Below, in pieces: positions 1-9,282 of a stretch of DNA of 64,000 nucleotides. Both the position numbers and the translations under genes were made by a program. The stretch is from Agrobacterium rubi TR3 = NBRC 13261 (GTDB lineage: Bacteria; Pseudomonadota; Alphaproteobacteria; Rhizobiales; Rhizobiaceae), in NCBI RefSeq assembly GCF_000739935.1, contig NZ_BBJU01000023.1, positions 124,001 through 188,000 on the forward strand. Reading direction: 5' to 3'. Position 1 is the stretch's first letter; every line of letters starts with the position of its first letter. The notes beneath the pieces were generated by a model. It ran no database searches. It saw nothing but the letters and a program-made list of their open reading frames with translations, and had not been told where the DNA came from.

Positions 1-188
1 AGGCCCGGCAAGGACAAACCGACATCGAGGGCAATGGATGCAAAGGATGCGCTTTGATAGCCGTCTTTTGCGAAATGTTGCATGGCAGCTGCCAAAATGG
101 CCTCGCGCCGCGCCGCGCCCTTGGGCGATTTTCTGCGCCGAGGCGTTGCAGCGTCTAAAGAAACGCTTGCGTTCATGTCGTCGTTCAT
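1..188 (-). CDS. TetR/AcrR family regulator, N-terminal part (cut by window edge)
   Basis: This is the first ~62 residues of a DNA-binding regulator; the rest lies left of the window. The reverse strand from the ATG at 188 reads a basic, low-complexity leader followed by a typical TetR helix-turn-helix start (REAILAAAMQHFAKDGYQS, then ASFASIALDVGLS). An alternative in-frame ATG lies at 176. It is divergent from the MFS permease and beta-glucosidase genes, and a palindrome at 305-320 sits between them, so it probably represses that operon and perhaps itself. The inducer cannot be read from the sequence; a plant glucoside or its aglycone would fit the neighbours. The family call is firm; the target is inferred. 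Confidence 0.85.
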   Translation of the reverse strand, partial: MNDDMNASVSLDAATPRRRKSPKGAARREAILAAAMQHFAKDGYQSASFASIALDVGLSLPG

Positions 189-304
189 AGGCGCTCCCTA
201 CCCCATATTTCCATGTCTTTTAGCGCAAATTTCCATTTCGACCATCTGCGATATGCGCCTCCTCTCCACACATTCAGAGCACAAAAACATTGACTAATCT
301 GAAT

Positions 305-320
305 TACCGAGTAGTCGGTA
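305..320. promoter_or_regulatory. Palindromic operator, probably for the adjacent TetR regulator
   Basis: TACCGA-GTAG-TCGGTA is a perfect inverted repeat with 6-bp arms and a 4-bp centre, 66 bp upstream of the MFS start at 386. The ACCGA...TCGGT shape is common among TetR-family operators, and the TetR gene starts 117 bp away on the other side. Binding by that protein is inferred from position and shape. Confidence 0.6.
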
Positions 321-385
321 GGTTTAACACGAAGTTCGGCGGGGGACGACGTTGTTGTGAAATTATTGCGGTGGAGGTTTTAAAT

Positions 386-1669
386 ATGAGTATTACAGCA
401 CCAGCTATTGCCACCGGTTCGTCCGGTAAAACGGTCCAGACATCGGTTGGCCTACCTTTCATTCTCACCTACGGACTTGCCAGTGTCGGCTTTTTCACGG
501 CCGTCATGACGCCGGTCGCCATGACATTGGCCATTCGCGTCAACACACTCGATCCGGTTGGCAAAGGGGCAAGCCTTGGCACCATTTTGGGCCTTGGTGC
601 GCTGTTTGCGCTTTTGGCAAACCCCATTTTCGGTCAGCTTTCCGACCGCACACGCTCGCGCTTCGGGCGGCGTAAACCCTGGTTGGTCGGTGGCGTGATC
701 GTCGGCAGTCTGGCGCAAATTTTCATGGCCTATACGTCCAGCCTCATCGTTATCGGCATCGCCTGGTGCGTGATCCAGACGGCGTATAACGCCATGCTGG
801 CAGCACTCGTCGCCACTGTGCCGGACCAGGTGCCGGAACATCAACGCGGCCTCGTTTCAGCCCTTGCGGGCATGTCGATCTATATTGCTCTTCTGATCGG
901 CAGTGCCATTCTCGCCTTGACGGGCACGACCAGCAACGCAATGTTTCTCGTGCCCACAGCCATTGGCCTTGTGTCGGTTCTCGTCTTTGTTCTGGTAATC
1001 GAGGATCGCCCCCTGACCGATGCGCCTGAGGCCATTCTTCCGGGTTTCTCCGAGCTGATGGGCAGTTTCTGGGTCAACCCGATCAAGCATCCGGATTTCG
1101 GTTATGCCTGGCTCAGCCGCTTTCTGGTTTTCTTTGGGTTTGCGGTTCTAACATCCTATCAGGTCTATTACCTGATGGACCATCTGAAGATTGCTGAAGC
1201 CGATATCGGCGACATCATGTTCATCTCTACGCTGATCACCGCCATCTGCGTTGTCGGTTCGTCCTTCGTATCCGGTTACGTTTCCGATCGCATCGGCCGC
1301 CGCAAGGCCTTCGTTCTGATTGCGGCCATGACCTATGCACTTGGTATCGTTGTGATCGTTTTCGCAAGCGATCTGACCATGTTCTATAGCGGCATCGCGG
1401 TCACCTCTGTCGGCTTTGGCGTCTATATGGCCGTCGATCAGGCGCTGGTCGTGGATATCCTGCCGGACCGGGAAACCCATGCGGCGAGAAACCTTGGGGT
1501 TCTCAACATCGCCAATGCCGTTCCGCAATCCATCGCACCCGCCGTCGCGCCCTTCCTGCTGGCCATCGGCAACACAGGTGGCCAGAACTATGGCGTTCTC
1601 TATGCCGTGGCAGCCGTCTGCGCCTTCCTCGGTGCGCTGGCCATCGCACCCGTGCGCGGGGTTCGCTGA
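386..1669 (+). CDS. MFS sugar/glycoside permease
   Basis: Inner-membrane major facilitator of 427 residues with about twelve hydrophobic segments. The loop after TM2 carries the MFS motif GQLSDRTRSRFGRRKPW, which recurs in the second half as SGYVSDRIGRRKAF. The GRRKPW form is typical of glycoside/sugar:cation symporter-like members. I chose the ATG at 386 because GGAGG lies 8 bases upstream; the reading frame stays open to 290, but that extension would run across the palindrome. It is followed by a GH3 beta-glucosidase with no signal peptide, so the likely role is import of an intact glucoside that is cleaved inside the cell. The substrate is inferred. Confidence 0.85.
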   Translation: MSITAPAIATGSSGKTVQTSVGLPFILTYGLASVGFFTAVMTPVAMTLAIRVNTLDPVGKGASLGTILGLGALFALLANPIFGQLSDRTRSRFGRRKPWLVGGVIVGSLAQIFMAYTSSLIVIGIAWCVIQTAYNAMLAALVATVPDQVPEHQRGLVSALAGMSIYIALLIGSAILALTGTTSNAMFLVPTAIGLVSVLVFVLVIEDRPLTDAPEAILPGFSELMGSFWVNPIKHPDFGYAWLSRFLVFFGFAVLTSYQVYYLMDHLKIAEADIGDIMFISTLITAICVVGSSFVSGYVSDRIGRRKAFVLIAAMTYALGIVVIVFASDLTMFYSGIAVTSVGFGVYMAVDQALVVDILPDRETHAARNLGVLNIANAVPQSIAPAVAPFLLAIGNTGGQNYGVLYAVAAVCAFLGALAIAPVRGVR

Positions 1670-1680
1670 TACGACATCGA

Positions 1681-1715
1681 ACGCGCCATCGCTGAGAGAT
1701 GGCGCGTCTTTTCTT
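1681..1715 (+). terminator. Hairpin between permease and beta-glucosidase (terminator or attenuator)
   Basis: ACGCGCCATC (1681-1690) pairs perfectly with GATGGCGCGT (1698-1707) around a 7-base loop, followed by CTTTTCTT. This is a rho-independent-like structure inside what looks like an operon, 29 bases before the GH3 start. It may lower expression of the enzyme relative to the permease. Confidence 0.55.
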
Positions 1716-1743
1716 CACAAAACACATAATATCGGAGGCTCGT

Positions 1744-4215
1744 ATGATCGAGAATATCCTGAACCAGATGACGCTTGAAGAGCAGGTTTCGCTGCTGGCC
1801 GGTGCCGATTTCTGGACAACCGTACCGGTCGAGCGCCTTGGCGTTCCCAAAATCAAAGTTACGGACGGACCGAACGGCGCGCGGGGCGCCGGATCGCTGG
1901 TCGCCGGCGTCAAGGCCACCTGTTTTCCAGTGGCCATCGCGCTGGGTGCCACCTGGAACCCTGAGCTGGTCGAGCGCATGGGCGTGGCACTCGCAGGCCA
2001 GGCGAAAAGCAAGGGCGCATCGGTTCTGCTGGCACCCACCGTCAACATTCATCGTTCGGGCCTCAACGGTCGCAATTTCGAGTGCTATTCGGAAGACCCG
2101 CTGCTGACGGCAGCACTTGCAGTTGCCTATATTCAGGGTGTGCAGAGCAAGGGTATCGCGGCGACAATCAAGCATTTCGCCGGCAACGAGTCCGAAATCG
2201 AGCGCCAGACGATGTCTTCGGATATTGACGAGCGCAGCCTGCGCGAAATCTATCTGCTGCCGTTTGAACACGCGGTGAAAAAGGCGGGTGTGATGGCGGT
2301 GATGTCATCGTACAATCGTCTCAACGGCACCTATACCAGCGAACACGAGTGGCTGCTATCAGATGTTTTGCGCAAGGAATGGGGCTTCGACGGCATTGTG
2401 ATGTCCGACTGGTTCGGCTCTCATTCAACCGCTGCCACCGTCAATGCCGGGCTTGACCTGGAAATGCCGGGCCCAAGCCGTGACCGTGGTGAAAAGCTGG
2501 TCAATGCTGTTGAGAATGGCGAGGTAAAAGCCGAAACCGTGCGTGAAGCGGCACGCCGCATTCTAACCCTACTGGAACGCGTCGGCGCATTCGAGACGGC
2601 TCCTGATCTGACCGAAAGCTCGCTCGATCTGCCCGAAGACCGCGCCCTTATCCGCCAGATCGGTGCCGAAGGGGCTGTATTGTTGAAAAACAATGGCGTA
2701 CTGCCACTGGCCAAGACAACGCTGGACAGCATCGCGGTTCTAGGCCCCAATGCTGCCGAAGCGCGCGTCATGGGCGGTGGCAGTGCCCAAATTGCAGCGC
2801 ATTACACCGTCAGCCCGCTTCAGGGTATCAAGGCAGCGCTTTCCAACGCCAACAGCGTGCATCACGCTGCCGGATGCAACAACAACCGCCTCATCAATGT
2901 GTTTGCGGGTGATATGCATGTCGACTATTTCAAGGGCCGACAGCTGGAAGGTGGGCCGGTTCATAGCGAGCCTGCCACCAAAGGCGAGTTCTTCTGGTTC
3001 GACCTGCCCTCACCGGAGCTCGATCCGGCAAACTTCTCCGCACGGATCATCGCAAGCTTCGTGCCCTCCGATAGCGGCGAGCATGTCTTCGGGATGACCA
3101 ATGCCGGCCTTGCGAAGCTCTATGTCGATGGCGAGCTGGTGGTCAATGGTTACGACGACTGGACACCGGGCGACAATTATTTCGGCACCGCCAACACCGA
3201 ACAGCGCCACGCGCTGCAGCTGGAGGCCGGGCGCAGCTACACCATCATCATCGAATATTGCTCGCCAGCTGATACGACCGATGGCATTCACCTGACGGCG
3301 ATTCGCTTCGGTGTCGAAAAGCCACTGGGCGATGCAGCCATAGAGGAAGCCGTTGCCAAGGCGGCGGCTTGTGATGTTGCTCTTGTCTTCGTTGGTCGTG
3401 ATGGCCAGTGGGACACCGAGGGCCTCGATTTGCCCGATATGCGTCTTCCCGGTCGACAGGAAGAGCTGATCGAAAAGATCGCAGCCGTCAACACAAACAC
3501 GGTCGTCGTGCTGCAAACCGGTGGCCCTGTGGAAATGTCTTGGCTGGACAAGGTTCAAGCGGTTCTGCAAATGTGGTATCCGGGCCAGGAACTCGGAAAC
3601 GCAGTCGCCGATGTGCTGTTCGGCGATGTCGAGCCCGGTGGACGCCTGCCACAGACTTTCCCGAAGTCGCTTTCAGACAATTCCGCCATCACCGACAATC
3701 CGCTTGTTTACCCCGGACAGGACGGCCATGTGCGCTATGACGAAGGCGTATTCGTTGGCTATCGCCACCATGACAGCCACGGCGTGGAGCCACTCTTCCC
3801 GTTCGGTTTCGGTCTGGGATATACGCAATTTGCGTGGGGTGAAGCCAAGGCATCGTCAACGCAGATGGGCGAAGACGGCATCACTGTCACGCTCGATGTG
3901 ACGAATACCGGCGCACGCAAGGGCTCCGACGTCGTGCAGCTTTACGTGCGAACACTGGGTTCCACCGTGTCACGACCGGAAAAGGAATTGCGGGCGTTTA
4001 CCAAGCTTGAACTTGAGCCCGGCGAGACGAAAACCGCTGTCATGAAGGTGTCAGTGCGCGACCTGAGCTTCTTCGATGTCGAGGCAAAGGCGTTCCGCTC
4101 GGACGCTGGTGACTATGAGCTGGTGCTTGCCGCCAATGCTGGCGATATCCGCAGCCGCATCGCAATCACCAACCCTGCACTATGGTTGGGCAAAGTGGGC
4201 AACGTCTCCATTTAA
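1744..4215 (+). CDS. GH3 beta-glucosidase with PA14 insert
   Basis: Retaining glycoside hydrolase family 3 enzyme, 823 residues, releasing beta-linked glucose from glucosides. The N-terminal barrel holds KHFAGNE and the nucleophile motif VMSDWFG (Asp about 222). The second domain is interrupted by a PA14-like insert at roughly residues 390-520 (EHVFGMTNAGLAKLYVDG region), and a fibronectin-III-like domain closes the protein. Length and layout match Agrobacterium Cbg-type beta-glucosidases, known to act on coniferin-like phenolic glucosides; that substrate is inference here. There is no signal peptide, so it is cytoplasmic and pairs with the upstream MFS importer. Start at 1744 is supported by GGAGG at 1734-1738; the frame is open to 1699, inside the preceding hairpin. 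Confidence 0.93.
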   Translation: MIENILNQMTLEEQVSLLAGADFWTTVPVERLGVPKIKVTDGPNGARGAGSLVAGVKATCFPVAIALGATWNPELVERMGVALAGQAKSKGASVLLAPTVNIHRSGLNGRNFECYSEDPLLTAALAVAYIQGVQSKGIAATIKHFAGNESEIERQTMSSDIDERSLREIYLLPFEHAVKKAGVMAVMSSYNRLNGTYTSEHEWLLSDVLRKEWGFDGIVMSDWFGSHSTAATVNAGLDLEMPGPSRDRGEKLVNAVENGEVKAETVREAARRILTLLERVGAFETAPDLTESSLDLPEDRALIRQIGAEGAVLLKNNGVLPLAKTTLDSIAVLGPNAAEARVMGGGSAQIAAHYTVSPLQGIKAALSNANSVHHAAGCNNNRLINVFAGDMHVDYFKGRQLEGGPVHSEPATKGEFFWFDLPSPELDPANFSARIIASFVPSDSGEHVFGMTNAGLAKLYVDGELVVNGYDDWTPGDNYFGTANTEQRHALQLEAGRSYTIIIEYCSPADTTDGIHLTAIRFGVEKPLGDAAIEEAVAKAAACDVALVFVGRDGQWDTEGLDLPDMRLPGRQEELIEKIAAVNTNTVVVLQTGGPVEMSWLDKVQAVLQMWYPGQELGNAVADVLFGDVEPGGRLPQTFPKSLSDNSAITDNPLVYPGQDGHVRYDEGVFVGYRHHDSHGVEPLFPFGFGLGYTQFAWGEAKASSTQMGEDGITVTLDVTNTGARKGSDVVQLYVRTLGSTVSRPEKELRAFTKLELEPGETKTAVMKVSVRDLSFFDVEAKAFRSDAGDYELVLAANAGDIRSRIAITNPALWLGKVGNVSI

Positions 4216-4244
4216 GGAGATAGCGCGAGCATAATCTAAACAGA

Positions 4245-4280
4245 TCAGTCGGCACAGCGTTCCATCGCTATGCCGGCTGA
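4245..4280. terminator. Long hairpin between convergent genes
   Basis: TCAGTCGGCA (4245-4254) pairs with TGCCGGCTGA (4271-4280) with one G:T pair, and the inner AGCG/CGCT adds four pairs across a single mismatch, leaving a 6-base loop. It lies between the ends of the beta-glucosidase and the SDR gene. The minus-strand transcript runs into a weakly T-rich stretch after it, so it most likely ends the SDR transcript and perhaps both. Confidence 0.5.
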
Positions 4281-4296
4281 GACGGTCCCAAAACAA

Positions 4297-5055
4297 TCAA
4301 CTGTTGGAAACCCGGCGCACAATGCTCGGGAACGCGCGATAGGCCAGTTCGATCAACTTGCCACGGCCGGGGTAATTCACCTCACGACCCGCTTCCAGAG
4401 CACGCTCCACTGAGTCAACGACAACCTCCGGCGTGACCATCTGCGATATCGCTGTTCGGCCATTTTGCAAGATACCGGGGCCATCGGACGCCGCCTGCGA
4501 GATGAGTGGCGTGTCGACCGCGGGCGGGCAAACAAGTTGAAATCGGATGCCTTTGTTGCGGTTTTCGCTGATCAGCACTTTGGCATAATGATTGACGGCG
4601 GCCTTCGTCGCGCCATAGGCACCGAACCGATCGATAGGAACGATACCCGCCGTCGATCCGTAGATGATGATGTCGCCGCGAGCGCGCGGCAGCATTTTCG
4701 CCAGCACAATGCTGGTTGCATTGACCATGCCGCCATAATTGATCTGCATGACTTTGACGATCTTTGCAGGGTCTGTTTTTGCAAGCTCGCCGCCCGGCAT
4801 GATGGCCGCACAGACGATGAGACTTTCGATCTCACCCAAAGTCTGCTCAATGTCCGCAACCGTTTGTGCCAGCGCATCGTGATCGGTTACGTCACAGGAA
4901 AAAGCCTTGATGCTGGAATGCTGTCCACTGACCTCCGAAAGCCCGTCTTCATTCAGGTCGACAATGGCGACGGTCTTTCCTTTTTCGGCCAGGCGCAATA
5001 CGTGCAGACGCCCGATGCCACTGGCACCGCCGGTGATGAGTGTAACGCCAGTCAT
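4297..5055 (-). CDS. SDR family NAD(P)-dependent oxidoreductase
   Basis: Short-chain dehydrogenase of 252 residues. The cofactor motif TGGASGIG is at residues 7-14, and the catalytic Tyr-x3-Lys is in AYGATKAA, preceded by the Ser-containing strand IIYGSTAG. The C-terminal KLIELAYRAFPSIVRR is basic and amphipathic, as in SDRs that act on lipid-like or steroid-like substrates. The ATG at 5055 overlaps the stop of the DUF4334 gene (ATGA), so the two are translationally coupled; a longer reading from 5085 would run inside that gene. The substrate cannot be read from the sequence. Confidence 0.88.
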   Translation of the reverse strand: MTGVTLITGGASGIGRLHVLRLAEKGKTVAIVDLNEDGLSEVSGQHSSIKAFSCDVTDHDALAQTVADIEQTLGEIESLIVCAAIMPGGELAKTDPAKIVKVMQINYGGMVNATSIVLAKMLPRARGDIIIYGSTAGIVPIDRFGAYGATKAAVNHYAKVLISENRNKGIRFQLVCPPAVDTPLISQAASDGPGILQNGRTAISQMVTPEVVVDSVERALEAGREVNYPGRGKLIELAYRAFPSIVRRVSNS

Positions 5056-5582
5056 GTCATTGGAGTATTGTCGCGTTCTAGGCAAAACGCGTAGGGGCCT
5101 GGCATTCCTTTGAGATCCATGATGCCGAGAACCCGCTGGTCGTCGATGCGCGCGAAATGATCGAAGATCGGCTTGCTGTCATAGGCCATGGTCGCCGTGG
5201 ACCGGCCTCGATACTCGATCATGCGCAACCGGGCCTTGGGCAATCTCGTTTGCAGCACGGGCCGCAGGATTTTCATGGCATAGCCGAGGGCCGAAGACCG
5301 CGGCAGAGGTGCAGACAGTGGCACGAGCATGGGATCAACAGCATAAAGGCTGTTCTTGCCGGATCCATAAAACATCAGGGGATGAACGGCTTCGGCACTT
5401 TCAAACACTTTCCCGTACCAGCCGCTGGGCTCCAGAAGTCCGTCAAGGCCGTGACCGGTGCGAATTTCAAACCCACGCCAACGACCGATCATGAAATCGA
5501 TATTCGTCGCCTGAAGTGCGTCGAAAGCCTGCAATATCTGGTCAGGCGTTGCTGTTCGTTTCAAAATTATATCTGCAATCAT
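5052..5582 (-). CDS. DUF4334 (GXWXG) domain protein
   Basis: Protein of 176 residues. The N-terminal half has the GxWxG element GRWRGFEIRTGH (about residues 33-44), and the C-terminal half has the DUF4334 pattern (LRMIEYRGRSTATMAYDSKP, then DHFARIDDQRVLGIMDLKG). The fold is thought to be a small beta-barrel; no biochemical role is established to my knowledge. It is the first gene of a two-gene unit with the SDR at 4297-5055, overlapping by four bases, which suggests a shared pathway. The ribosome site is weak. The 204 bases upstream, to the end of the hydantoinase gene, are AT-rich around 5583-5640 and should hold its promoter. Confidence 0.8.
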   Translation of the reverse strand: MIADIILKRTATPDQILQAFDALQATNIDFMIGRWRGFEIRTGHGLDGLLEPSGWYGKVFESAEAVHPLMFYGSGKNSLYAVDPMLVPLSAPLPRSSALGYAMKILRPVLQTRLPKARLRMIEYRGRSTATMAYDSKPIFDHFARIDDQRVLGIMDLKGMPGPYAFCLERDNTPMT

Positions 5583-5786
5583 GTGTATATATCGGTCCTG
5601 TCATATCTAAAAATAACATATATGCCGCCACCTTCAAATTTCCAGTGACGGGAAAATATTTCAATAAAAACAGTCTGTAGCGCGCTGCAAGCACACGATC
5701 AAGTCCGCGGAATGCCTAAAGACATGCGCGGATAGCCTCCATCTGTGATTGTGTCTTATCTATGCCCGGCTCCGCGCCCGAACCCA

Positions 5787-7211
5787 TCAAACGGGGTTGG
5801 CATGCTTGCGTGTGAGAGATGAGCGATCGCGGCGCAGATAACCACCCTGCCCCATCTGCTGAGCGAAATGTCCATCTTCCACGATGGTATTGCCGCGCAA
5901 GAGCAGGCGTACTGGCCAGCCACGGATATCAAGCCCCTCGTAAGGCGTGTAATCCGCGCCATGGTGCAGCATGTCGTTGGTAAGGGTGACGCGCTTGTTC
6001 GGGTCCCACAAGGCTATATCCGCATCCGCCCCAACGGCGATCGTGCCTTTGCGCGGATAGAGGCCATAGAGTTTGGCGTGGTTGGTGGAGGTCACGGCAA
6101 CGAACTGGTTGATGTCGATACGGCCCTTCATCACACCTTCGGAAAACAGGATCGGCAGACGTGTCGCAACGCCGGGTATGCCGTTTGGAATCCAGCGGAA
6201 ATGCCGCTTGCCTTTCTCGTTCAGTTTTCCCTCGGGATCATCGAAACGGAACGGGCAATGATCGGAGGAGAACAGGCCGAACACGCCCTGTTCCAGCCCC
6301 TCCCAGCAGGCGTCCTGGCTGGCCTTGTCTCGTGGTGGCGGGGAGCAGACATATTTGGCACCTTCCATCTCGCTCTGGTCGAGATCATCGGCGGTCAGCA
6401 TCAGATATTGCGGGCAGGTTTCGCCGGCAATCTTCTGACCACGCTGTCGTGCCCGGCGTATTTCCTCCATCGCCTCGCGGTTTGATACGTGAACGATGAC
6501 GATGGGGACATCGACGATTTCGGCCAATGACAGCGCCCGGTGCGTCGCCTCGCGCTCGGCGGCGATGGGCCGCGTCGTCGCGTGGTATTTGGGTTCGAAT
6601 TTACCGTCTTCCTCATGGCGACCGATAAGATAGCGGATGGCATCTTCGTTTTCGCAATGGACCATAACGAGCGCACCAGTGCGGCGCGCCGTATCCAGCG
6701 TTGCTAGGATTTCGTCGTCGCGCAGCCGCAAGCCTTCATAGGTCATGAAGACCTTCAGCGAGGTATAGCCATCCTCGACCAGCGCAGGTAGTTCCTGTCC
6801 CAGCACCTCTGCCGTGGGATCGGTGATGACGAGGTGAAAGGAAACGTCGACATGGCACTTGCCTTCGGCCTTTGCGTGATAGACTTTCAGAGCCTCTCGC
6901 AGTGACTGTCCCTTTTCCTGCATGCAGAACGCCAGAACCGTGCTGTTGCCGCCGATGGCGGCCGAACGCGTGCCGCTATCGAAATCATCGGCCATGACGA
7001 TGCCATCACCGGAGGGCTGGTCGAGATGGACATGACTGTCGATACCGCCGGGCAGAACGAAGAGGCCGGTGGCGTCGATCACCTCGCCGGCATCGGTCAG
7101 CTCAGCGGCCAGCGCTACGATGCGACCATCCTTGATGCCGACATCGCTGACGAAGGTATCGCTTGCCGTCACCACGGTTCCGTGCTTGATCACCGTATCG
7201 AAACGCATCAT
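5787..7211 (-). CDS. hydA: Dihydropyrimidinase / D-hydantoinase
   Basis: Cytosolic zinc amidohydrolase of 474 residues that opens hydantoin or dihydropyrimidine rings to N-carbamoyl amino acids. The sequence shows the metal pair H60-x-H62 (DSHVHLD), the carbamylatable lysine K153 (TSLKVFMTY), and later metal histidines in VHCEN and IVHVSN. SSDHCP carries the catalytic Asp region. The length is normal. The start is either of two adjacent ATGs (7211 or 7208) behind AGAAGGA. It is the last gene of an operon with an amino-acid-type ABC transporter and a class V aminotransferase-like enzyme, so the substrate is probably an imported cyclic ureide. No carbamoylase is present in the operon. The exact substrate is uncertain. 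Confidence 0.92.
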   Translation of the reverse strand: MMRFDTVIKHGTVVTASDTFVSDVGIKDGRIVALAAELTDAGEVIDATGLFVLPGGIDSHVHLDQPSGDGIVMADDFDSGTRSAAIGGNSTVLAFCMQEKGQSLREALKVYHAKAEGKCHVDVSFHLVITDPTAEVLGQELPALVEDGYTSLKVFMTYEGLRLRDDEILATLDTARRTGALVMVHCENEDAIRYLIGRHEEDGKFEPKYHATTRPIAAEREATHRALSLAEIVDVPIVIVHVSNREAMEEIRRARQRGQKIAGETCPQYLMLTADDLDQSEMEGAKYVCSPPPRDKASQDACWEGLEQGVFGLFSSDHCPFRFDDPEGKLNEKGKRHFRWIPNGIPGVATRLPILFSEGVMKGRIDINQFVAVTSTNHAKLYGLYPRKGTIAVGADADIALWDPNKRVTLTNDMLHHGADYTPYEGLDIRGWPVRLLLRGNTIVEDGHFAQQMGQGGYLRRDRSSLTRKHANPV

Positions 7212-7237
7212 TCCATGTCCTTCTGTTCGTTCACAGC

Positions 7238-8503
7238 TCAGCTTGCTTTCGCAAATCCCGCATCGCCGGATAGGATACGGTCAAGCACTGCCGTGAAGCG
7301 ATCGACCTCTTCCAGCGTGTTGTAATGCACCATGGAGACACGCAACATGCCGCCATGGTCGGTCAGGTCGAGATATTCGGCAAGCCGTCTCGAATGGAAA
7401 TCCCCAAAGCGCATTGCGATGTTTTCGCCGTCCATTGCCTTGCAAAGCTCACCGGCCTCGCGATCATCGAAGCGGAAGGCAATCGTCGGAACGCGTGTCT
7501 CATCTTGGTTGGAGACCTGCCCAACGATCCGGCAATCGTTGCGGGAGCGCAGGTAACTCAGCAGCCGTTCCGTCAGAAGGTTTTCCTGCGCCGTGATGGC
7601 TGTAAAGGCCGCCTCGATTTTCTGGCGCACCGAGCCGGTCTCGCCAGCCTGCTCACCCAGTGTCGTTAGGTAATCGACAATGCCGCAGGTGGAATAGGCC
7701 AGCTCGTAGTTCGGGTTGCCCGGTTCCAGCTTGCCCGGCACTTTGTCCTTGCCGTAAAAATAATGGTAAAGCGTGTCGAGCTCGATCAGCAGATCGTATT
7801 TGCCGTACATCAGCGCATAATGCGGACCATAGGTCTTGTAGAGGCTGAAGACGTAATAATCGACATCGAACGCCTGCACATCGACAGCGCGGTGCGGAGC
7901 ATAGGCCACGGCGTCGACGCAAATCTTTGCGCCACGCGCATGGACGAAATCGGCGATCTCACGGATCGGATTGATCGAGCCGAGAATGTTGGAGACATGG
8001 GTGATGCAGACCATCTTGGTGCGTTCGCTCATCAATGGTGCGAGGTCGGCCAGATCGAGCGTCAGTGTTTCCTTGTTCAGCGGCCAGAATTTGAGCGTGA
8101 TGCCTGCATCCTGCAACCGGTCCCAGGGGCCTATGTTGGATTCGTGGTCGCTGACGGTGACGATGATTTCATCGCCTGCAGACAATTGGCTCTGCATGGC
8201 ACGCGCAAGATTTTGCAGTAGTGCCGTGGTGGAGTTGCCGAACACGATTTCTTCCGGTCTCGACGCGTTGACCAGATGCATGGCCGCAGTTCTTGCCTCA
8301 TAGAGCGCATTGGCCGCACTTTGTGAAACCTCGTAGGAGCCGCCAATCTGCACGTTTTTTTCGATCAGAAACGTATTGATGCGCTCCAGCGCGCCTTTGA
8401 GGATCTGCGATCCGCCGGCATTGTCGAAATATGTCCAGCCGAGTGAAAGCCCCGGAAACTGGCTGCGCACATAATCGAGGTTGAGCGGTGAAGTGGTGGT
8501 CAT
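7238..8503 (-). CDS. Class V aminotransferase, cysteine desulfurase-like
   Basis: PLP enzyme of 421 residues in the SufS/NifS-like fold. The PLP lysine is K223 in FSLYKTYGPH, with upstream cofactor motifs FGNSTTALLQ, SDHESNIGPW and CVDAVAYAPH. It resembles the cysteine desulfurase-like subfamily (VC1184 type), which lacks the standard active-site cysteine loop and whose substrates are mostly unknown. It sits between the ABC ATPase (29 bases downstream of that gene) and the hydantoinase (26-base gap), so it probably acts on the imported compound rather than in Fe-S assembly. GGGAG lies nine bases before the ATG. Family firm, reaction unknown. Confidence 0.85.
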   Translation of the reverse strand: MTTTSPLNLDYVRSQFPGLSLGWTYFDNAGGSQILKGALERINTFLIEKNVQIGGSYEVSQSAANALYEARTAAMHLVNASRPEEIVFGNSTTALLQNLARAMQSQLSAGDEIIVTVSDHESNIGPWDRLQDAGITLKFWPLNKETLTLDLADLAPLMSERTKMVCITHVSNILGSINPIREIADFVHARGAKICVDAVAYAPHRAVDVQAFDVDYYVFSLYKTYGPHYALMYGKYDLLIELDTLYHYFYGKDKVPGKLEPGNPNYELAYSTCGIVDYLTTLGEQAGETGSVRQKIEAAFTAITAQENLLTERLLSYLRSRNDCRIVGQVSNQDETRVPTIAFRFDDREAGELCKAMDGENIAMRFGDFHSRRLAEYLDLTDHGGMLRVSMVHYNTLEEVDRFTAVLDRILSGDAGFAKAS

Positions 8504-8532
8504 CCCTGATGTCTCCCGAATGGTATTTTTGT

Positions 8533-9282
8533 TTAATGGTTGAGGACGGCGCGAAGAAATCCGCGCGTTCTGGCCTCTTGTGGGCTATCGAAAATTTCCG
8601 CTGGCGTACCGGATTCGACCAGCTTTCCGCCATCCATGAAAATGACGCGGTCAGCCACCTGGCGGGCAAAGCCCATCTCGTGCGTAACGATCACCATGGT
8701 CACACCGGTGCCGGCCAGCTTGCGCATGACATCCAGCACCTCTCCGACCATCTCAGGATCGAGCGCGGATGTCGGCTCATCGAACAGCAGCACGCGTGGC
8801 TCCATAGCCAGCGCCCGGGCAATGGCCACACGCTGCTGCTGGCCGCCTGAGAGCTGGCCGGGAAATTTCTCCGCCTGCTCGGAAATGCCGACGCGGGCCA
8901 GAAGCTCGCGCGCCTTGCGTTCAGCCTCCGCTTCGGGCGTCTTGCGCACCCGCATGGGCGCTATCATGACGTTTCTCAGAACCGTCATATGCGGAAAAAG
9001 ATTGAACGACTGGAACACCATGCCGACTTCAGCCCGCACTTTTGCAAGCGCCGGGCCGGGTGCCACACGGATGCCGTCCACCGTAATGGTGCTGTCCGGC
9101 GAAAAGGCTTCCAGATGGTTGATGCAGCGGATAAGCGTCGATTTGCCGGAGCCAGAGGGGCCGATAACGCAGACGACTTCGCCTTCGGCGACATCGAGAT
9201 CGATGCCGTGGAGCACGGTGAAGGTGCCATAGGCCTTGGTCAGCCCACGTATGGAGATGAGGGGGGGCGCGGTCTTTTCCAT
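8533..9282 (-). CDS. Polar amino-acid ABC transporter, ATPase
   Basis: Membrane-associated ATPase of 249 residues of the HisP/GlnQ class. It has Walker [10 protein letters not shown], signature [15 protein letters not shown], Walker [13 protein letters not shown] and switch His in VTHEMGF. The ATG at 9282 shares one base with the permease stop (TGATG); a TTG codon three bases earlier is also possible. It powers the uptake system made with the permease at 9282-9953 and the binding protein at 10018-10815. Confidence 0.95.
   Translation of the reverse strand: MEKTAPPLISIRGLTKAYGTFTVLHGIDLDVAEGEVVCVIGPSGSGKSTLIRCINHLEAFSPDSTITVDGIRVAPGPALAKVRAEVGMVFQSFNLFPHMTVLRNVMIAPMRVRKTPEAEAERKARELLARVGISEQAEKFPGQLSGGQQQRVAIARALAMEPRVLLFDEPTSALDPEMVGEVLDVMRKLAGTGVTMVIVTHEMGFARQVADRVIFMDGGKLVESGTPAEIFDSPQEARTRGFLRAVLNH

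Noticed and set aside
290-385. N-terminal extension of the MFS permease
   Set aside because: It crosses the TetR-type palindrome and lacks a ribosome site, while the ATG at 386 has GGAGG at good spacing.
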